NCBI RefSeq assembly: GCF_963678635.1
Contig: NC_087062.1
Span: forward strand, 80,541,200-80,605,199
DNA: 64,000 nucleotides
Direction: 5' to 3'
Origin: Symsagittifera roscoffensis
Lineage: Eukaryota; Xenacoelomorpha; Acoela; Convolutidae
Shown here: positions 18,262-29,736 of the stretch, one piece after another
Layout: every line of letters starts with the position of its first letter
Position numbering within the stretch: the stretch's first letter is position 1
Program-made: the position numbers and the translations under genes
Notes under the pieces: model-generated
Told to the model about the DNA's origin: nothing
Databases searched by the model: none
What the model saw: only the letters and a program-made list of their open reading frames with translations

Positions 18262-19368
18262 GTGACCGTTTTAGAGACTTTGAAGTCAAAGTATCCAGAG
18301 CCACACAAGTCACATCTCTCTTCGCGATTGCAAGTGCCAGTTTTACCCGACTTTGAAGATGTTATAATCAGTTCTGCTTCCATTGAAAAGACGACAAGTT
18401 CTTTGCAGGGCAGTTGGGGAGCTTCGGGAACAGATTCTGAGCATTGGCAGACGGTTTTATTACGTCATGGGGCTCACAGTTCACACTTGAGAGGCGAAGT
18501 TGCAACTCTCGCCACAAAAATGTGCAATCAAATCTTACCATGGTCGAAAATGCGAGCACTGGTTTCTGGAAGATTGGTTGCGCTTGATAAATGTCCTGGC
18601 GTGCGGCCTATTGGTATAGGTGAGTGTTTACTGAGAATAATTTGCAAAAGTGTGGCTGAGTTCACAAAAATTGACCTTGAAGAAAGGTGTTCGACTGATC
18701 AATTAGCTTGTGGACTGAAAGCTGGCATTGAAGGTGTAATTCATGCGCTCTCTGATGTTTTTGATGACAACAAAGAAGATGGCTGTGGCATGCTGTTGAT
18801 GGATGCATCAAATGCTTTCAACTCGCTCAATCGTGAAGCAGCGTTGTGGAATGCTCGAATATTGTGGCCTAGATGTTCTAAATTTCTCTTCAATACTTAC
18901 AGAGGCTTCGCGTCGCTTTTCGTTGCTGGCGCCGATGAAGTGATATACAATAGGGAAGGAACAAAACAGGGAGACCCACTGGCAATGTTCTTCTATGGTG
19001 TTTCACTTCTTCCCCTGATTCGGAAGTTAAAGAATCCGAAAAATGTGTTACAAAGTTGGTATGCTGATGATTCTGCGGCCATAGCAAAACTCAAGAAATT
19101 GGAGATATGGCTCAAAAATCTGATTGAGGAAGGTCCCGCCTTCGGTTACTTTCCAGAGCCTTCCAAAAGTTTTCTGATTGTCGATGAACACTATGCTGAC
19201 AAGCACTCGATTACTATAGTGGAAGGGAAAAGATTTTTGGGCGGTTTCATTGGAGACGGAAATGAGAAGGACATATGCCTGAAAAAGAAAGAACTTGAAT
19301 GGGTAGACAAAATTGAGAAATTTTTTTTGTGGCAAAAACAGATCCTCAATGTGCTTTATCAGGACTGA
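18262..19368 (+). pseudogene. Reverse transcriptase domain of non-LTR element copy 1
   Basis: The 368-codon frame starts at a GTG, so the real N-terminus lies upstream or is lost. It carries the non-LTR RT order: KCPGVRPIGIGE, LLMDASNAFNSLNRE (motif A Asp), the GTKQGDPLAMFFYG motif B region and WYADDSAAI, an intact YADD catalytic box at about 19,060-19,071. The frame ends at 19,368, and the same protein continues from about 19,329 in another frame, so a frameshift lies at about 19,340. Confidence 0.85.
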
Positions 19369-19706
19369 GTAAGTCCCTACAAGCGGAACGGAATTTTTCC
19401 CATCGTGTTTTGGGTGGTTCTAGTCAGCTTTTTCAACCGCTAGAGAACCTTCTGATGGAGAAATTCTTACCTGCGATACTTGGAACTTCGTCGATTTCAT
19501 CAATGGAGAGACATCTCTTTTGTTTACCAGCAAGAAAGGGTGGTCTTGGAGTGTCTAACCCAACCAGTTTCGCTGATGAGTCTTACAACACGTCACGGGA
19601 AGCAGTTACGGTTCTTCATGATGCTATTGTTGATCAGCACAGTTTTTCCCAACAAGACCACAGAAAGCAAACGTCTCGATCGCGGAAAAAAAACATCATC
19701 GAATAA
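19329..19706 (+). pseudogene. Thumb/linker region of non-LTR element copy 1
   Basis: This frame carries DPQCALSGLSKSLQAE, FLPAILGT and LPARKGGLGVSNP, a segment that follows the RT palm in this type of element. It is displaced from the RT frame and again from the downstream endonuclease frame. These shifts are signs of decay. Confidence 0.65.
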
Positions 19707-19726
19707 TGGAAGAAAAGTTGTGAAGA

Positions 19727-20560
19727 GTGGTTGGGGGAGTTATTGAATGAGCTACCAGCAGACCAAGTTCGCGCAGTAAAAAGAATCAATGAAGGAAGCT
19801 TGTCTGCCTGGCTGACAGCGTTACCGATTGCTGCAGAAAACTTTGATCTTTCGGAAGTGGAGTTTCGGGATGCATAGAGTGTCCGGTATAACAAAAACTT
19901 GATCGCTTCGCCAACTTTTTGTGATGGTTGCCAGTCACCATTCACCCTACGGCATGCGTTAGCGTGCAAAAGAGGTGGTCTCTTAATTTTACGGCACAAT
20001 GAGATTAGTGATGCTGTAGGAGACTTAGCTTCTTTAGTGTGGAAGGATGTACAGAGAGAGCCTGTTATTAGAGAATACAACCCGCAAGATGAGACACCCG
20101 CATTAGTTGCAGATTTGTTTTGTCGTAGAGTTTATTTTAGACAGAGAGGAGCGTGTTTTGATATTCGTGTCTCTGATACCGACGCCACCTCTTATCAGAA
20201 AAGAAGCCCCATGAGTGTTTTGCACTCAGCAGAGGTTGAGGAAAAGATAAAATTTTCAGACGCGTGTCAGGAAAGACATATGTCTTTCACTTCTCTTGTC
20301 GTGTCTGTTGATGGGATGCTCGCTCCAGAATTTGCAAATTTCCTTCGGAGAATAGCAGAAGCATTATCTACCAAGTGAGAGAAACCCTATAGTAAAAATA
20401 TGGACTGGGTGAAGTGCCGGCTGTCTTTTGCCGTGCTCCGTGCTTCCAGTGTGTGCTTCCGAGGCACAAGGACCAAGTGGAGGAGTCTTGGCTCAGAACA
20501 TGATTTCTTACCCTAGAGAAATATTTATGGATGTTCTACAATGAAGAGAAAATGGCTAGC
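19727..20560 (+). pseudogene. C-terminal zinc knuckle and endonuclease-like domain, copy 1
   Basis: The frame reads through GELLNELPADQVRAVKR, a TAG at about 19,876 and then FCDGCQSPFTLRHALACKRGG, a CX2CX7HX4C knuckle. RHNEISDAV, EPVIREY, LVADLF and FDIRVSDTDA follow; the Asp residues fit a restriction-like nuclease fold. A second stop is at about 20,376. Copy 2 at 23.2-24.1 kb lacks these stops, which confirms decay in this copy. Confidence 0.7.
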
Positions 20561-20649
20561 TATGCGCAAACTCTGCTAGTAATGTAAGACGTGGACCTAA
20601 ACGAAACAAAATTGTTGAAAAAATGAACCAAACAGATAATTGACTGATT

Positions 20650-23224
20650 TCATTTAAAAAAAGTTTAATTAGGTTTTTGTAAAATGAGTATTTGAAAAAT
20701 TAAAGAGGAAAACTGGATAAAGTTCGAAAGTTTGTGCATCCATAAGTTTTGCATTTTCTAAGCTTTTTATTTAATAGCTAAGAGATCAAAAAAGAAAAAA
20801 ATCACAGAAAGATCGAAAAGAAGGATCACGATTTGTCAAACACATTTTTTCAATCGTAAGCGGTGTTCTCAATATAATGACCACACCCCACAGCAGAAAT
20901 TGGAAAAGAGGAATTAATCAGTTTTAGAATTAACCAATATGTAATATCAATTAATTTCGATGACTTATTTTGAAAGCTCTCAAAGCAAGATCAAAAAATA
21001 ATCAGCCGAAAATTAATGTGTGCCAAAAAACGTTTTGTAAAATTATTAAAAAGAGATAAAACCTTTTCTCAGTTTGGTTTTTTAGCTATACAAAATTGAA
21101 ATGCAGTGAAAATAAAAAAAAACTCGCCAATTATGGTTTTTTTTCTACGACATCTGGTCTTAGCGTAGATTGCGTTGTCCGCAGCTAACAAAAACAATTG
21201 CTAGGAAAAAATTTTCTGCTGGATAATTCAATTAAGCTAAGACTACGGCAATCACTTGCTCCAAATCCGTTGTTGAGCCGCGAAACAATGAAATAGTTCA
21301 AGGGAGGTGCTACAATTTTGTTATTACAGATTTGACACAATTTGAAACCGAAAAAAGTTTTTTTTTGGTTCCCTTTAATGCATATATAAAATGCAAACAA
21401 AACTAGATGGAAGCGGTAATTTTAGACAGCTGGTTAACTATTGCTTGACTTATCTACTGAAAAATTCCTAATTCAGTTAGAATTCAAGTGCGTGATGAGA
21501 AATGTCTAAGAAACTGATAAATTTTTCCCCAAATCTCAAGGGTGGTGGTTTATATTTTCGAACCAGAGGGACATCAATTTTGTCTCAACTGTTTATATTG
21601 ATACTGTTGTCCTAAGTACAAACGGGTAAATAAAAATTAGGGGGAAACTTGATTCACCTCAATTTTGATTAATGATTGTTGATAATTTAGTTTGACCCAT
21701 TTACTGAACTCCTGAACAAAAACAACTCCTGAGGAGCTGCATTTGATTGTTTTTCGAGTAAATGAGCGGATTGGTTTAACATTTTTTTGCTAAAATCATT
21801 CTAGCAAGTGTAGCATTTTTTGTAAACATATCATTGTGTTTAATTTAAAAACAATTGACCCGTTTTCTTGTAAAATCCCAACCCTCTTTCTTTTTTGTAA
21901 CCCAACATCGAAAGTTTGTCAGCTTTATCAGAAAACTCAATTTTCAGATGACATTTAATTGATTATTCAGTAATTTAGTTCATTTTGTTCTACTAAACAG
22001 ATTTTTATTAATTGTTCCGACCATTGAAATTGAGTAGGATTTTTGTATTAGGTTGATATTGTTTTTTTTTTGTTTTATGTTTTCCACGCGAAACCAGTTA
22101 CCACAAGTAATCATTCGACTGGGTTGCCTAATATATCATTTTGAGGCCCTTTAAATTAAGAGTCGAATCACACTATAAAACTTTCAAAAATTTTTTGCAG
22201 TCTTGAGAGACCGGTTTGAAAATTTTTTTTTGTCTTATTTCGAGCGAATAAAGCAAGCAAACAGGCTTACAAGCTGCCTAGTTTAACACCTTACAATTTA
22301 AATTTAGGCAAAAAAACCTGTCTTTGGAGTTTTTAACTTCATTTTGGGACCAAAAAATTTCAAAAAATTCACAAATTTTCTGCAAAAATTTTTAAAATAA
22401 AATTTGTTATATTTTTTCAGTTTTTCTAGTCAATTTTCCACACATTTTCCCATTTGCCTATATTACTATGATTGTCCAATATGCCTAAATCTGTAACTTA
22501 TAATTTTGGGCCCGTAGATCAATAATAGAGACTAAGTTTTGTGTGCAAATAATTGACAAAACCTCTAAGTTTTTTTTTCAAAAAATGATCAAAATTGAAA
22601 TCGAAAAACTGAAATTAGAGTAAACTAAAACATAAAGTCAAAATCAGATTACATAAGTAGCCGCAAAAGCTACTACAAAAGATTATAACCATACGATTGA
22701 TATTATCAAATTTTAAAACACATCAGTAGACCCCGCTGGAAATGGTTAATCATTGTCCCTTAATTCCGCGTCGATGTTGCGGATAGCAAAAAGACTCTAC
22801 TGGATAAAATTATTTCGCAGATGACATTGACCAATTTATTTACATTCCATGGCATCCAGTGACTACAGAAAACAGTTAATTTCAACTTACAAATGTCGTG
22901 ATTGAAAATTTAGATGCTCCAACAGATAAACAGGTGAATAGTAAACTGAAAAAAAATCTGTAGAGGAAATCAATTAAATTTTTTTTATGAGATTTCAGCG
23001 GGCAAGTGTATTTTATCAAAATTAGATTTATTAAAGTCGCGAGCTAGAAGGACGTTTTATGCGTAAATTTGATATCAAATATCGGAAGTAGTTATTTTAA
23101 ACGGTAACTGCCCTTAACCCCCTATAACCTGCTACAACCGTTGGGCGGACAACCCAGCCCAGTAGGACGACAGCTCAGCCGACAGCCGGAAACAAGTTTC
23201 AGGACGTGACGCCGAATAATCCAT
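20650..23224. other. AT-rich region without recognised features
   Basis: Homopolymer A and T runs and short ORFs only. A segment at about 22,760-22,890 (CCCTTAATTCCG, TTTACATTCCATGGCATCCAG) weakly recalls the repeats at 16.5 and 17.3-17.7 kb, as if it were the upstream part of the second non-LTR copy. No gene is supported. Confidence 0.5.
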
Positions 23225-24208
23225 AAATAAGCAAAGAAGACTAGTTGATTGGTTGGTTAAAAAAACCTTCATGGAAGAAAAACATGAAGAGTTGTTGGGG
23301 GAGTTATTGGATGAGCTACCAGCAGACCAAGTTCGCGCAGTAAAAAGAATCACCAAAGGAAGCTTTTCTGCCTGGCTGACAGCGTTACCGATTGCCTCAG
23401 AAAACTTTGATCTTTCGGATGTGGAGTTTCGGGATGCATTGAGTGTCCGGTATAACAAAAACTTGATCGTTTCGCCAACTTTTTGTGATGGTTGCCAGTC
23501 ACCATTCACCATACGGCATGCGTTAGCGTGCAAAAAAGGTGGTCTCTTAACTTTACGGCACAATGAGATTAGGGATGCTGTAGGCGACTTAGCTTCTTTA
23601 GTGTGGAAGGATGTACAGAGAGAGCCTGTTATTAGAGAATACAACCCGCAAGATGAGACACCCGCATTAGTTGCAGATTTGTTTTGTCGTAGAGTTTATT
23701 TTAGACAGGGAGGAGCGTGTTTTGATATTCGTGTCTCTGATACCGACGCCACCTCTTATCAGAAAAGAAGCCCCATGAGTTTTTTGCACTCAGGAGAGGT
23801 TGAGAAAAAGACAAAATGTTCAGACGCGTGTCAGGAAAGACATATGTCTTTCACTCCTCTTTTCGTATCTGTTGGGATGCTTGCTCCAGAATTTGCAAGT
23901 TTCCTTCGGAGAATAGGAGAAGCATTATCTACCAAGTGGGAGAAACCTCATAAAAAAACTATGAACTGGGTGAAGTGCCGGCTGTCTTTTGCCATGCTCC
24001 GTGCTTCCAGTGTGTGTTCCGAGGCACAAGGACCAAGTGGAGGAGTCTTGGCTCAGACCATGATTTCTTACCCTAGAGAAATATTTACGGCTGTTCTACA
24101 ATGAAGAGAAATTGGCTAGCTATGTGCAGACTCTGCTAGTAATGTAAAACGTGGACCTAAACGAAACAAAATGTTGAAAAAATGAACCAAATAGATAATT
24201 GACTGATT
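23225..24208 (+). mobile_element. Non-LTR retrotransposon copy 2, 5'-truncated
   Basis: From about 23,288 to 24,208 the sequence closely matches 19,728-20,649 of copy 1, including the tail AACCAAA.AGATAATTGACTGATT. No RT domain is present upstream. Loss of the 5' part with a kept 3' end is the usual result of incomplete target-primed reverse transcription. Confidence 0.8.
23253..24104 (+). CDS. Zinc knuckle/endonuclease-like ORF of non-LTR copy 2
   Basis: The 283-codon frame has its first ATG at 23,271. It encodes KTFMEEKHEELLGELLDELP, the Cys-His knuckle FCDGCQSPFTIRHALACKKGG, LRHNEIRDAV, EPVIREY and CFDIRVSDTDATSYQKRSP. It continues past the two stops of copy 1 to an ending of YPREIFTAVLQ. 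It is open over its whole length, so this 3' fragment is younger or less decayed than copy 1. Without the RT it is not expected to move on its own. Confidence 0.7.
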   Translation: MVKKTFMEEKHEELLGELLDELPADQVRAVKRITKGSFSAWLTALPIASENFDLSDVEFRDALSVRYNKNLIVSPTFCDGCQSPFTIRHALACKKGGLLTLRHNEIRDAVGDLASLVWKDVQREPVIREYNPQDETPALVADLFCRRVYFRQGGACFDIRVSDTDATSYQKRSPMSFLHSGEVEKKTKCSDACQERHMSFTPLFVSVGMLAPEFASFLRRIGEALSTKWEKPHKKTMNWVKCRLSFAMLRASSVCSEAQGPSGGVLAQTMISYPREIFTAVLQ

Positions 24209-26149
24209 ATGAAAAAAAAACCTTCAATTTACTCTCTTTAATTCCTTGGATTTGGGTATTTTACACATTTATTTAGTTTAATTTTATAAGCTTTAAACTA
24301 TAAACTAATTGATCAACACCAAGTTTTCTAAATTGAGCAAATATCTCGCAATGGCTCGAAAGTAGTTTACATTTAGAAAATTAGTTTCATGAGTATAAAA
24401 AATATTCAAAGAAACTTTTAAAATTAATTTAGACTTGGTATTTTCCTCAATTGAAAGACGTTCAAAATTATGCAATCATTTTTTTTTCTTATTATTTTCT
24501 ATTATTTTGTTGGCTTTGATTAATTATCTGCACTGGATCTTTTCTATTATTTGGCCAAAACTCATCAATTAAGTAAATGAATTTCTGTTTGTGACAAAAA
24601 ATCCAAATTATAGATCCAGGTAAACTTCTTTAAGCATTTTTCGATGTGTGCAAAGCAGGTTAACTCACCTGGCATTATAATTAGCCCATAACCCATACCT
24701 AAAATTCAACTTTGCACAAAACTTTTCTTCGTTTTGTGAAAAAAAAGTTGTGGTGGTTGAAAATAGTAACATTATAACGTGTCACAGTTGGAGGAAAGGA
24801 AGTTGTGGTTTTGGATGCAGAAACTTGACTTATTGATTAAGTAGTGATATTCCGATTAAAAATTGATATAGCGATTTATTCAGTCATATCCTTAGCAATT
24901 GTTCTAACCCACTGACTACTGCGTTTTGGCTGTATTTCATCCAGCTTCTGCTGCAGCTTGTCTGTTGTTTCATCTATTTGCCATTTTAGCTGAAATGTTT
25001 AACGATATTCATCCGTTTGATATTAAGACAAAATCGTCTGACGGTTAGATGAAGGACCCAAAAGAACAAAGATAATTGGGTCAACTCCTGATCTTGTCCA
25101 GATTATTTTTTGCAGTAAAAAATCAAATTCTCATAGACAATAAATTTAGTGCGGGAAGTATTCTGCTTCTTTAGTTTTAAAATATATATGTTTATTTTGT
25201 AATTCAACTTCAATTATGGTGTCTTTGCAAAAAATTTCAATATCTCATTTGCTTTTTCAATTTTGAGAATTCAACTGTTTTGTTTTGGCTTTTTGTGCAA
25301 ATTAAAATTGACGGACGTTCGCCTTGTCGTCGTTATGTTCTATAAATGACAAACTTTTGTCTATGGATTCCACGGAGTTTTCTTAAGTTGGTAATTGGTT
25401 ATCGCCTATAATTTTTGGTATGAAATTTTGCTGCTTGACTGATATTGTATTTGTCTTAAATGCTAACGGGAGGTGGATAACATGGACTGATTTGTCCCAC
25501 TTGCGAAAAAGTTGGTGTGGGGGGAGGTTGATAAAATGGAGGGACTTGTCTCATTTGCGGAAAAACTGATGTGGTTAATTGTCTAATTTGTTGGTATAAT
25601 TTTTCAAATAAAATTAAAATAAGAAATCGCAATCGGAGAATATACGTTCATTATAAAGCCTACGGAATTGAGTTGATGAAAAAATGGATCCGATACAATT
25701 TCAAAACCAGCGACAAAAACGAAGGGGTCCGATACAATTTCAATTGTGTGGAAACCAGCGACAAAAATAACAAGTCGATTGCACAAATCCACACTCATAA
25801 ACAGTGGAAACCAGCAGTTTTTTGCTAAAACTTTCTCCAATTGAAATCCAAAAAAATTCGCATTGTCACAAGATATTAAACGCTTGCTCGCTAGCTATAT
25901 TTTAGTTTTAGCGCCATGTTATATATTTTTTTCGATTCCATCAATTTTCCGACTTCAAAGGTTTATCGAGACATAGCGAAATCCAACGCAAATTATGCGG
26001 ATTCCAGGGACAAAGTATGCCGAATTCAAACCACTACCAAAGTACCCTATCTTGTCGAGGTAATGAACTAATAAGCCCTGGAAAATTTTTTTTATCAGCA
26101 TAGTTAACCATGTAAAATTCCTCATTACATCACTAAGCTTTTTTCCACA
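24209..26149. other. Non-coding region with short tandem repeats
   Basis: Nothing coding is supported. A tandem pair of about 50-60 bp lies at about 25,471-25,576 (GTGGATAACATGGACTGA, CTTGTCTCATTTGCGGAAAA), and a GATCCGATACAATTTC/ACCAGCGACAAAAA pair lies at about 25,685-25,770. The rest is AT-rich. Confidence 0.5.
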
Positions 26150-26760
26150 ACACCCACCCCCCCCCCCCCCCCGACCACCTCATTCAATATCAATTCTATG
26201 GTGTAACGAAGAGTTTTACAAGGACAAAAATTCTGACCAAATAAATTTTCATAGCCTAATTAGTTGCATGCCAATTTTTGTATCAATAGGATAACCTGAA
26301 CAAAATTTCACGAGTAAATTTTTGCAGGTGGGGAAAAAAAGAGAAAGAGGCTCTTTTTCCTTTTCCCTTCACCTGCAAGTTTTTATTATTAAAAAAAATG
26401 TTCAAATGGTCGGATTGGGCTCTTTTTCCTTTTTCCCCCACCTCACATGAGCATCAATTCTAGGGTCTAACGAGTGATTTTACAAGGTTAATTTTGAAGA
26501 CCAAATACGTTTGTCATGGCCTTATTTATTTGCATGTCAATTTTCATTACAATCGGACAATGCGAACAGTAATTTTAATTTTAAAAAGTTGCAGGTGGGG
26601 GGAAAAGAAAAAGAGCCTCCGATTGTTATGAAAATTGACAAAATTAGGTAGATTAATTAGGCCATGATAAACATATTTGTCTTCATAATCAACCTTGTTA
26701 AAACAGTCGTTAGACCATAAAATTGATGCTCATGCGAGGTGGGGGGGGGGGGGTAAGAAC
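26150..26760. mobile_element. Nested cluster of miniature inverted-repeat elements (family B)
   Basis: At least three copies sharing GAGCATCAATT, GGTSTAACGA, TTTTACAAGG and GCAGGTGGGG blocks lie head to tail and inside one another: about 26,150-26,345; an outer copy at about 26,346-26,760 in inverted orientation; and an inner copy inserted in it at 26,417. Runs of C or G mark the sub-terminal regions. Confidence 0.65.
26417..26618. mobile_element. Miniature transposon, family B inner copy with 6-bp TSD
   Basis: The termini are GGGCTCTTTTTCC and an inverse ending GAAAAAGAGCCT. The flanks are CGGATT (26,411) and CCGATT (26,619), five of six bases alike. The insertion splits the outer copy within its TCCGATTG block. 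The termini match family A at 30-33 kb, so both families could use the same transposase. Confidence 0.65.
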
Positions 26761-27312
26761 CTTTAATTGATGCTCATGTAAAGTTGTGTTTTTCCAGTCA
26801 ACCGAAACTGTACGACCGCGTGGTTTCGTGGTTTTCAACTCTGCCAGAATGAATCCGCTTGCGATGTTTTTTCTGCTCATTGTTTTAAATTTGATCGCGT
26901 TGATCGAAGTTTTGTTGAATCTGAGATTTTTTTGAATGCGAGAGTGTTGACTGATTTTGAGCAGAATGGAGTGTTGACTGATTTTGAGCAGAATTTGAGT
27001 TAGACTGAATTCTGTTTTTAGGTAGCAATTGACCACTGACGGAATGTTTGGAACGTTTGGTTGTTAATTGAGCGTTTGTTCTAGCATCAAAAAACCTTTA
27101 TTTTCCGCGCGCTTTTTGATCAGGTCACATGGTGCTTTGTTTTGATTGGCCAACTAATTTAGAATGACATTATCAATCATTTCTAGGTTGTTTATGAATG
27201 TAATAATTACCGCAACTACAATTTCCTCATCATACTTGCTGGGGGGTATTGGTAATCCAACCGGACTTCGTGACATATAGTCTATTAGGCCCATTTTACT
27301 CCCTGCGAGATG
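26761..27312. other. Spacer between miniature elements and Gypsy element 2
   Basis: No gene is supported. A short repeat, GTGTTGACTGATTTTGAGCAGAAT, occurs twice at about 26,945-27,000. This is where the 3' part and 3' LTR of the minus-strand Gypsy element would be expected, but I find no match to its 5' LTR. Confidence 0.4.
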
Positions 27313-27573
27313 TTAAATATCAAAATGGAATGGTATTAATTTATTAATCCAGCGGGTTAGACTGCTTTGATTTGTCTTTGATCGTTCGCTGGCGTTTAAA
27401 GCGCTGATTAAAGCTTGATGGTCGGTGATGATCGTAAACTGTTTGCCGTACAAGTAGTATTTGAAGTGCTCGATTGCCCAAACGACTCCTAATAATTCTA
27501 ATTTGCTGACTGAATATTTTTCCTCAAGGTAAAAAAACGTGTTTAAAAAACGTGACGCGTTTGCTATAGCCAC
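27313..27573 (-). pseudogene. RNase H domain of Gypsy element 2 (partial)
   Basis: The frame contains ANASRFLN, KYSVSKLELLGVVWAIEHFKYYLYGKQFTIITDHQAL and SLTRWINKLIPFHFDI, the second half of a Gypsy RNase H with its catalytic Glu (LELLG) and TDHQAL. It ends at 27,313, where the element's similarity stops. Confidence 0.85.
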
Positions 27574-27885
27574 TCAACCTTGAGCTGATTGTTGCTCTAA
27601 TGTCGCTTCTAGACCTGTGTTGGATGCATCACAGACGATGCGAGTTTCTAAATGTTGGTCGAAGGGTTTATTTTGTGTTATTTTTGCTACCAGTCGCAGA
27701 ATGTTTTTAAAAGCTGAGTTGTGTTCAGTTAACCAATGAATAAGTCTATTCTTTTCAGCGTTTTTTCGGAGTGGCCGTACCGCTGCCGCCGTTTGTGCTA
27801 AATTTGGTATGTATTGTAAGATGGTGTATTGAACCCATGAAACTTTCAAGTTTTTCAAACGTTTTGGAAGGCGATAATGTTTCAA
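27574..27885 (-). pseudogene. RT connection and start of RNase H, Gypsy element 2
   Basis: This frame has YIPNLAQTAAAVRPL and ETRIVCDASNTGLEATLEQQ, the RNase H catalytic Asp region. It overlaps the RT frame by 131 bases, so a frameshift lies near 27,800. Confidence 0.8.
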
Positions 27886-28810
27886 TTGCCTCGGTTTTCT
27901 TTATAAGTGGTTTAGTTCCCTCACTGTTTATGGTGTAGTCTAACCACTCAACTTGTTTGCACGCGAATTTACACTTGTCTAACAAAATTGCAAGATTTTC
28001 CTCGTCAAGTTTTGTAAGCACCGTTTGGAGTTTTTGACGATGTGTCTCTAGCGTTCTTTTTGTTACGATTAGAATATAGTCGTGATATGCGTACCTATTA
28101 TTGCAATTTGTGAGTGTTAAGTCCCCTGTTTTTTGAAACTCTGCCGGTATTTCCGTAAAGCCGTAAAGTCCTGTTTGGAATTGGAATGTTCCTGTAGCAT
28201 TTCCGCCAATAAGACTGAAGTTGCACTGTTCTCGTGTTGTTTTATCCAACGGGATTTGTGAATATGCGTATCGTAAATCGAGTGTAGTGAATAGTGTTTG
28301 GTTCGACTTGTATGATTTCACCACTTGAGCGATATTGTCCAGCAGGAGATCTATGTTTGGCATCTGATATTTGTTTTTGTGTATGTATTTGTTAATATTT
28401 TTGGAATCTAGTGCTAGTTGAACCGTTTGGTCCTTTTTAACCGTGATAACTATTGGACAGATAAAATTTTTGTCTGAGCACTTATCGAGCTTGATAATAT
28501 GTTTTTGATCAATCGATTTGTTTAGTTCCGCTTCGACCCTTTCTTGTAAATGTATCGGTATACGTCTGCCCTTTTGTTGTATCGGTTCAAAATCTCTATT
28601 GAATTGTGTTTTCAGTACGTGATGTTTTGACTTTCCTATTCGTACGCATAGTTGTTGAAAATTATCCTTGACCCATTGTTTAATTTCATGGTTTGATTCG
28701 TCGCTTCGTTGTACTATGAGTACCCTTTGGGTTTGTTTGTCTTGGATTAATTTGATGCCGATGTGTGGTAGTAGATTCCGTCCTCTTATATTGGCTTTGT
28801 GGTTGTTCAC
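27755..28810 (-). pseudogene. Reverse transcriptase of Gypsy element 2, catalytic box mutated
   Basis: The 351-codon frame carries typical Gypsy RT landmarks: PIVITVKKDQTVQLALDSKN, TTLDLRYAYSQIPLD (motif A Asp present), FQTGLYGFTEIPAEFQK, and EENLAILLDKCKFACKQVEWL. The YxDD box reads YHDY, so the second catalytic Asp is lost. The enzyme is expected to be dead. The C-terminus runs into an unrelated frame at GGSGTATPKKR after the frameshift. Confidence 0.9.
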
Positions 28811-28905
28811 TATAATGAACGGAGCTGTTTGTATTTTCCATCTTCCCGATTCAATCGTTACTATTAGTCTTCCTTTGGGATGTATTGATTCACCGTTGTA
28901 ACCTG

Positions 28906-29133
28906 CTAAATTTCTGACTGTATCCTCGGGGGGATGTTTTTGAATACTGCCGTTTGATCATTTTGTTGTAATCGTTGAGCAATTTTTTCGTTTAGAAAGG
29001 ACATCGGGCTGCCTGAATCAGCAATCGCGAATAGTTCTGTTGTTTTTCTTTTCAATTTAACAATCTGGCCATTCGAATCGTCTTCCGATATTGTTTTTGT
29101 GTTTTTGATTTCAAATGATTCCGATATTGCCAT
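28906..29133 (-). pseudogene. Aspartic protease region of Gypsy element 2
   Basis: The 75-codon frame has ELFAIADSGSPMSFLNEKIAQRL, the DSG active-site loop of a retropepsin. It lies in proper order between nucleocapsid and RT and is separated from both by frame breaks. Confidence 0.75.
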
Positions 29134-29163
29134 TACGGAAAATTCGTCTATTTGATAATTTTC

Positions 29164-29607
29164 TCAACCATTGTTTGTGGTGAACTCAGCATATGCTACT
29201 GGGTCGGTATCCGTCCCCGTGCACTCTATTTCTGTTCCTTCTTGTTGTTCTTCGTTTGTATTTCCTAGGTAGTTTACGTTTGTAGAACGGCAAACTTTTG
29301 CAAAACGTCCGCGTTTTGCGCATTTTGAACAAATTTTGTCTTTTGCCGGACAAGATTGCAGATGATTCGGACCATATTGATTTCCACACTTGAAAAACTG
29401 TTTGGAATTTGTGATTCGTTGTTGTTGATATTGTTGTCCCCTTGTGATTTGCGATCCACGTGGATATGGTCGGCCGCGAAAACCTCCCCGGCCTCGTTGA
29501 TTGTTTTGGTTGTACTGTTGATTTTGTTTGCCACGTGTATTAACGTAATGTATTGGTTCTTGTTTTGGGGTCGTAACTGTTTGACCTCCGATCGGATTTA
29601 CTTTCAT
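29164..29607 (-). pseudogene. Gag nucleocapsid region with two zinc knuckles, Gypsy element 2
   Basis: The 147-codon frame is Gln/Asn/Arg/Gly-rich (RGRGGFRGRPYPRG), followed by two adjacent knuckles, FKCGNQYGPNHLQSC and CSKCAKRGRFAKVC. The first lacks its opening Cys (FFKC) and the second has Arg-Phe where a His is expected, so both look degraded. An acidic tail leads to the protease. Confidence 0.8.
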
Positions 29608-29640
29608 TGTGCGACTGTGTACTATTCCTTTTGCGCGGCG

Positions 29641-29736
29641 AATTGCATATTCATAAGCCTCCTAATTGCGTATTCATAATTGCGTATTCTTAATTGCGTA
29701 TTCATTGCGTATTCATAAGAATTGCGTATTCATAAG
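29641..29736 (-). repeat. Microsatellite inside gag: six copies of ATTGCRTATTC
   Basis: Copies begin at 29,642, 29,665, 29,679, 29,693, 29,704 and 29,721 on the + strand. On the minus strand the first unit is coding (TATGAATATGCAATT, Y-E-Y-A-I), so the array grew out of a gag codon block. It now joins two gag fragments with the capsid between them largely missing. Confidence 0.8.

Larger units (their letters stand above)
18241..20649 (+). mobile_element. Non-LTR retrotransposon, decayed copy 1 (RT plus zinc/endonuclease-like C-terminus)
   Basis: RT motifs and a C-terminal Cys-His knuckle with a D...DIRV endonuclease-like segment are arranged as in non-LTR elements of the restriction-like-endonuclease type (R2/R4/CRE-like). 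An 18-bp tandem duplication (GTGTGACCGTTTTAGA) lies at 18,241-18,277. The 3' end is shared with copy 2 down to GACTGATT at 20,649, which defines the element's tail. Frame changes and stops show it is inactive. The exact clade is not decided. Confidence 0.75.
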
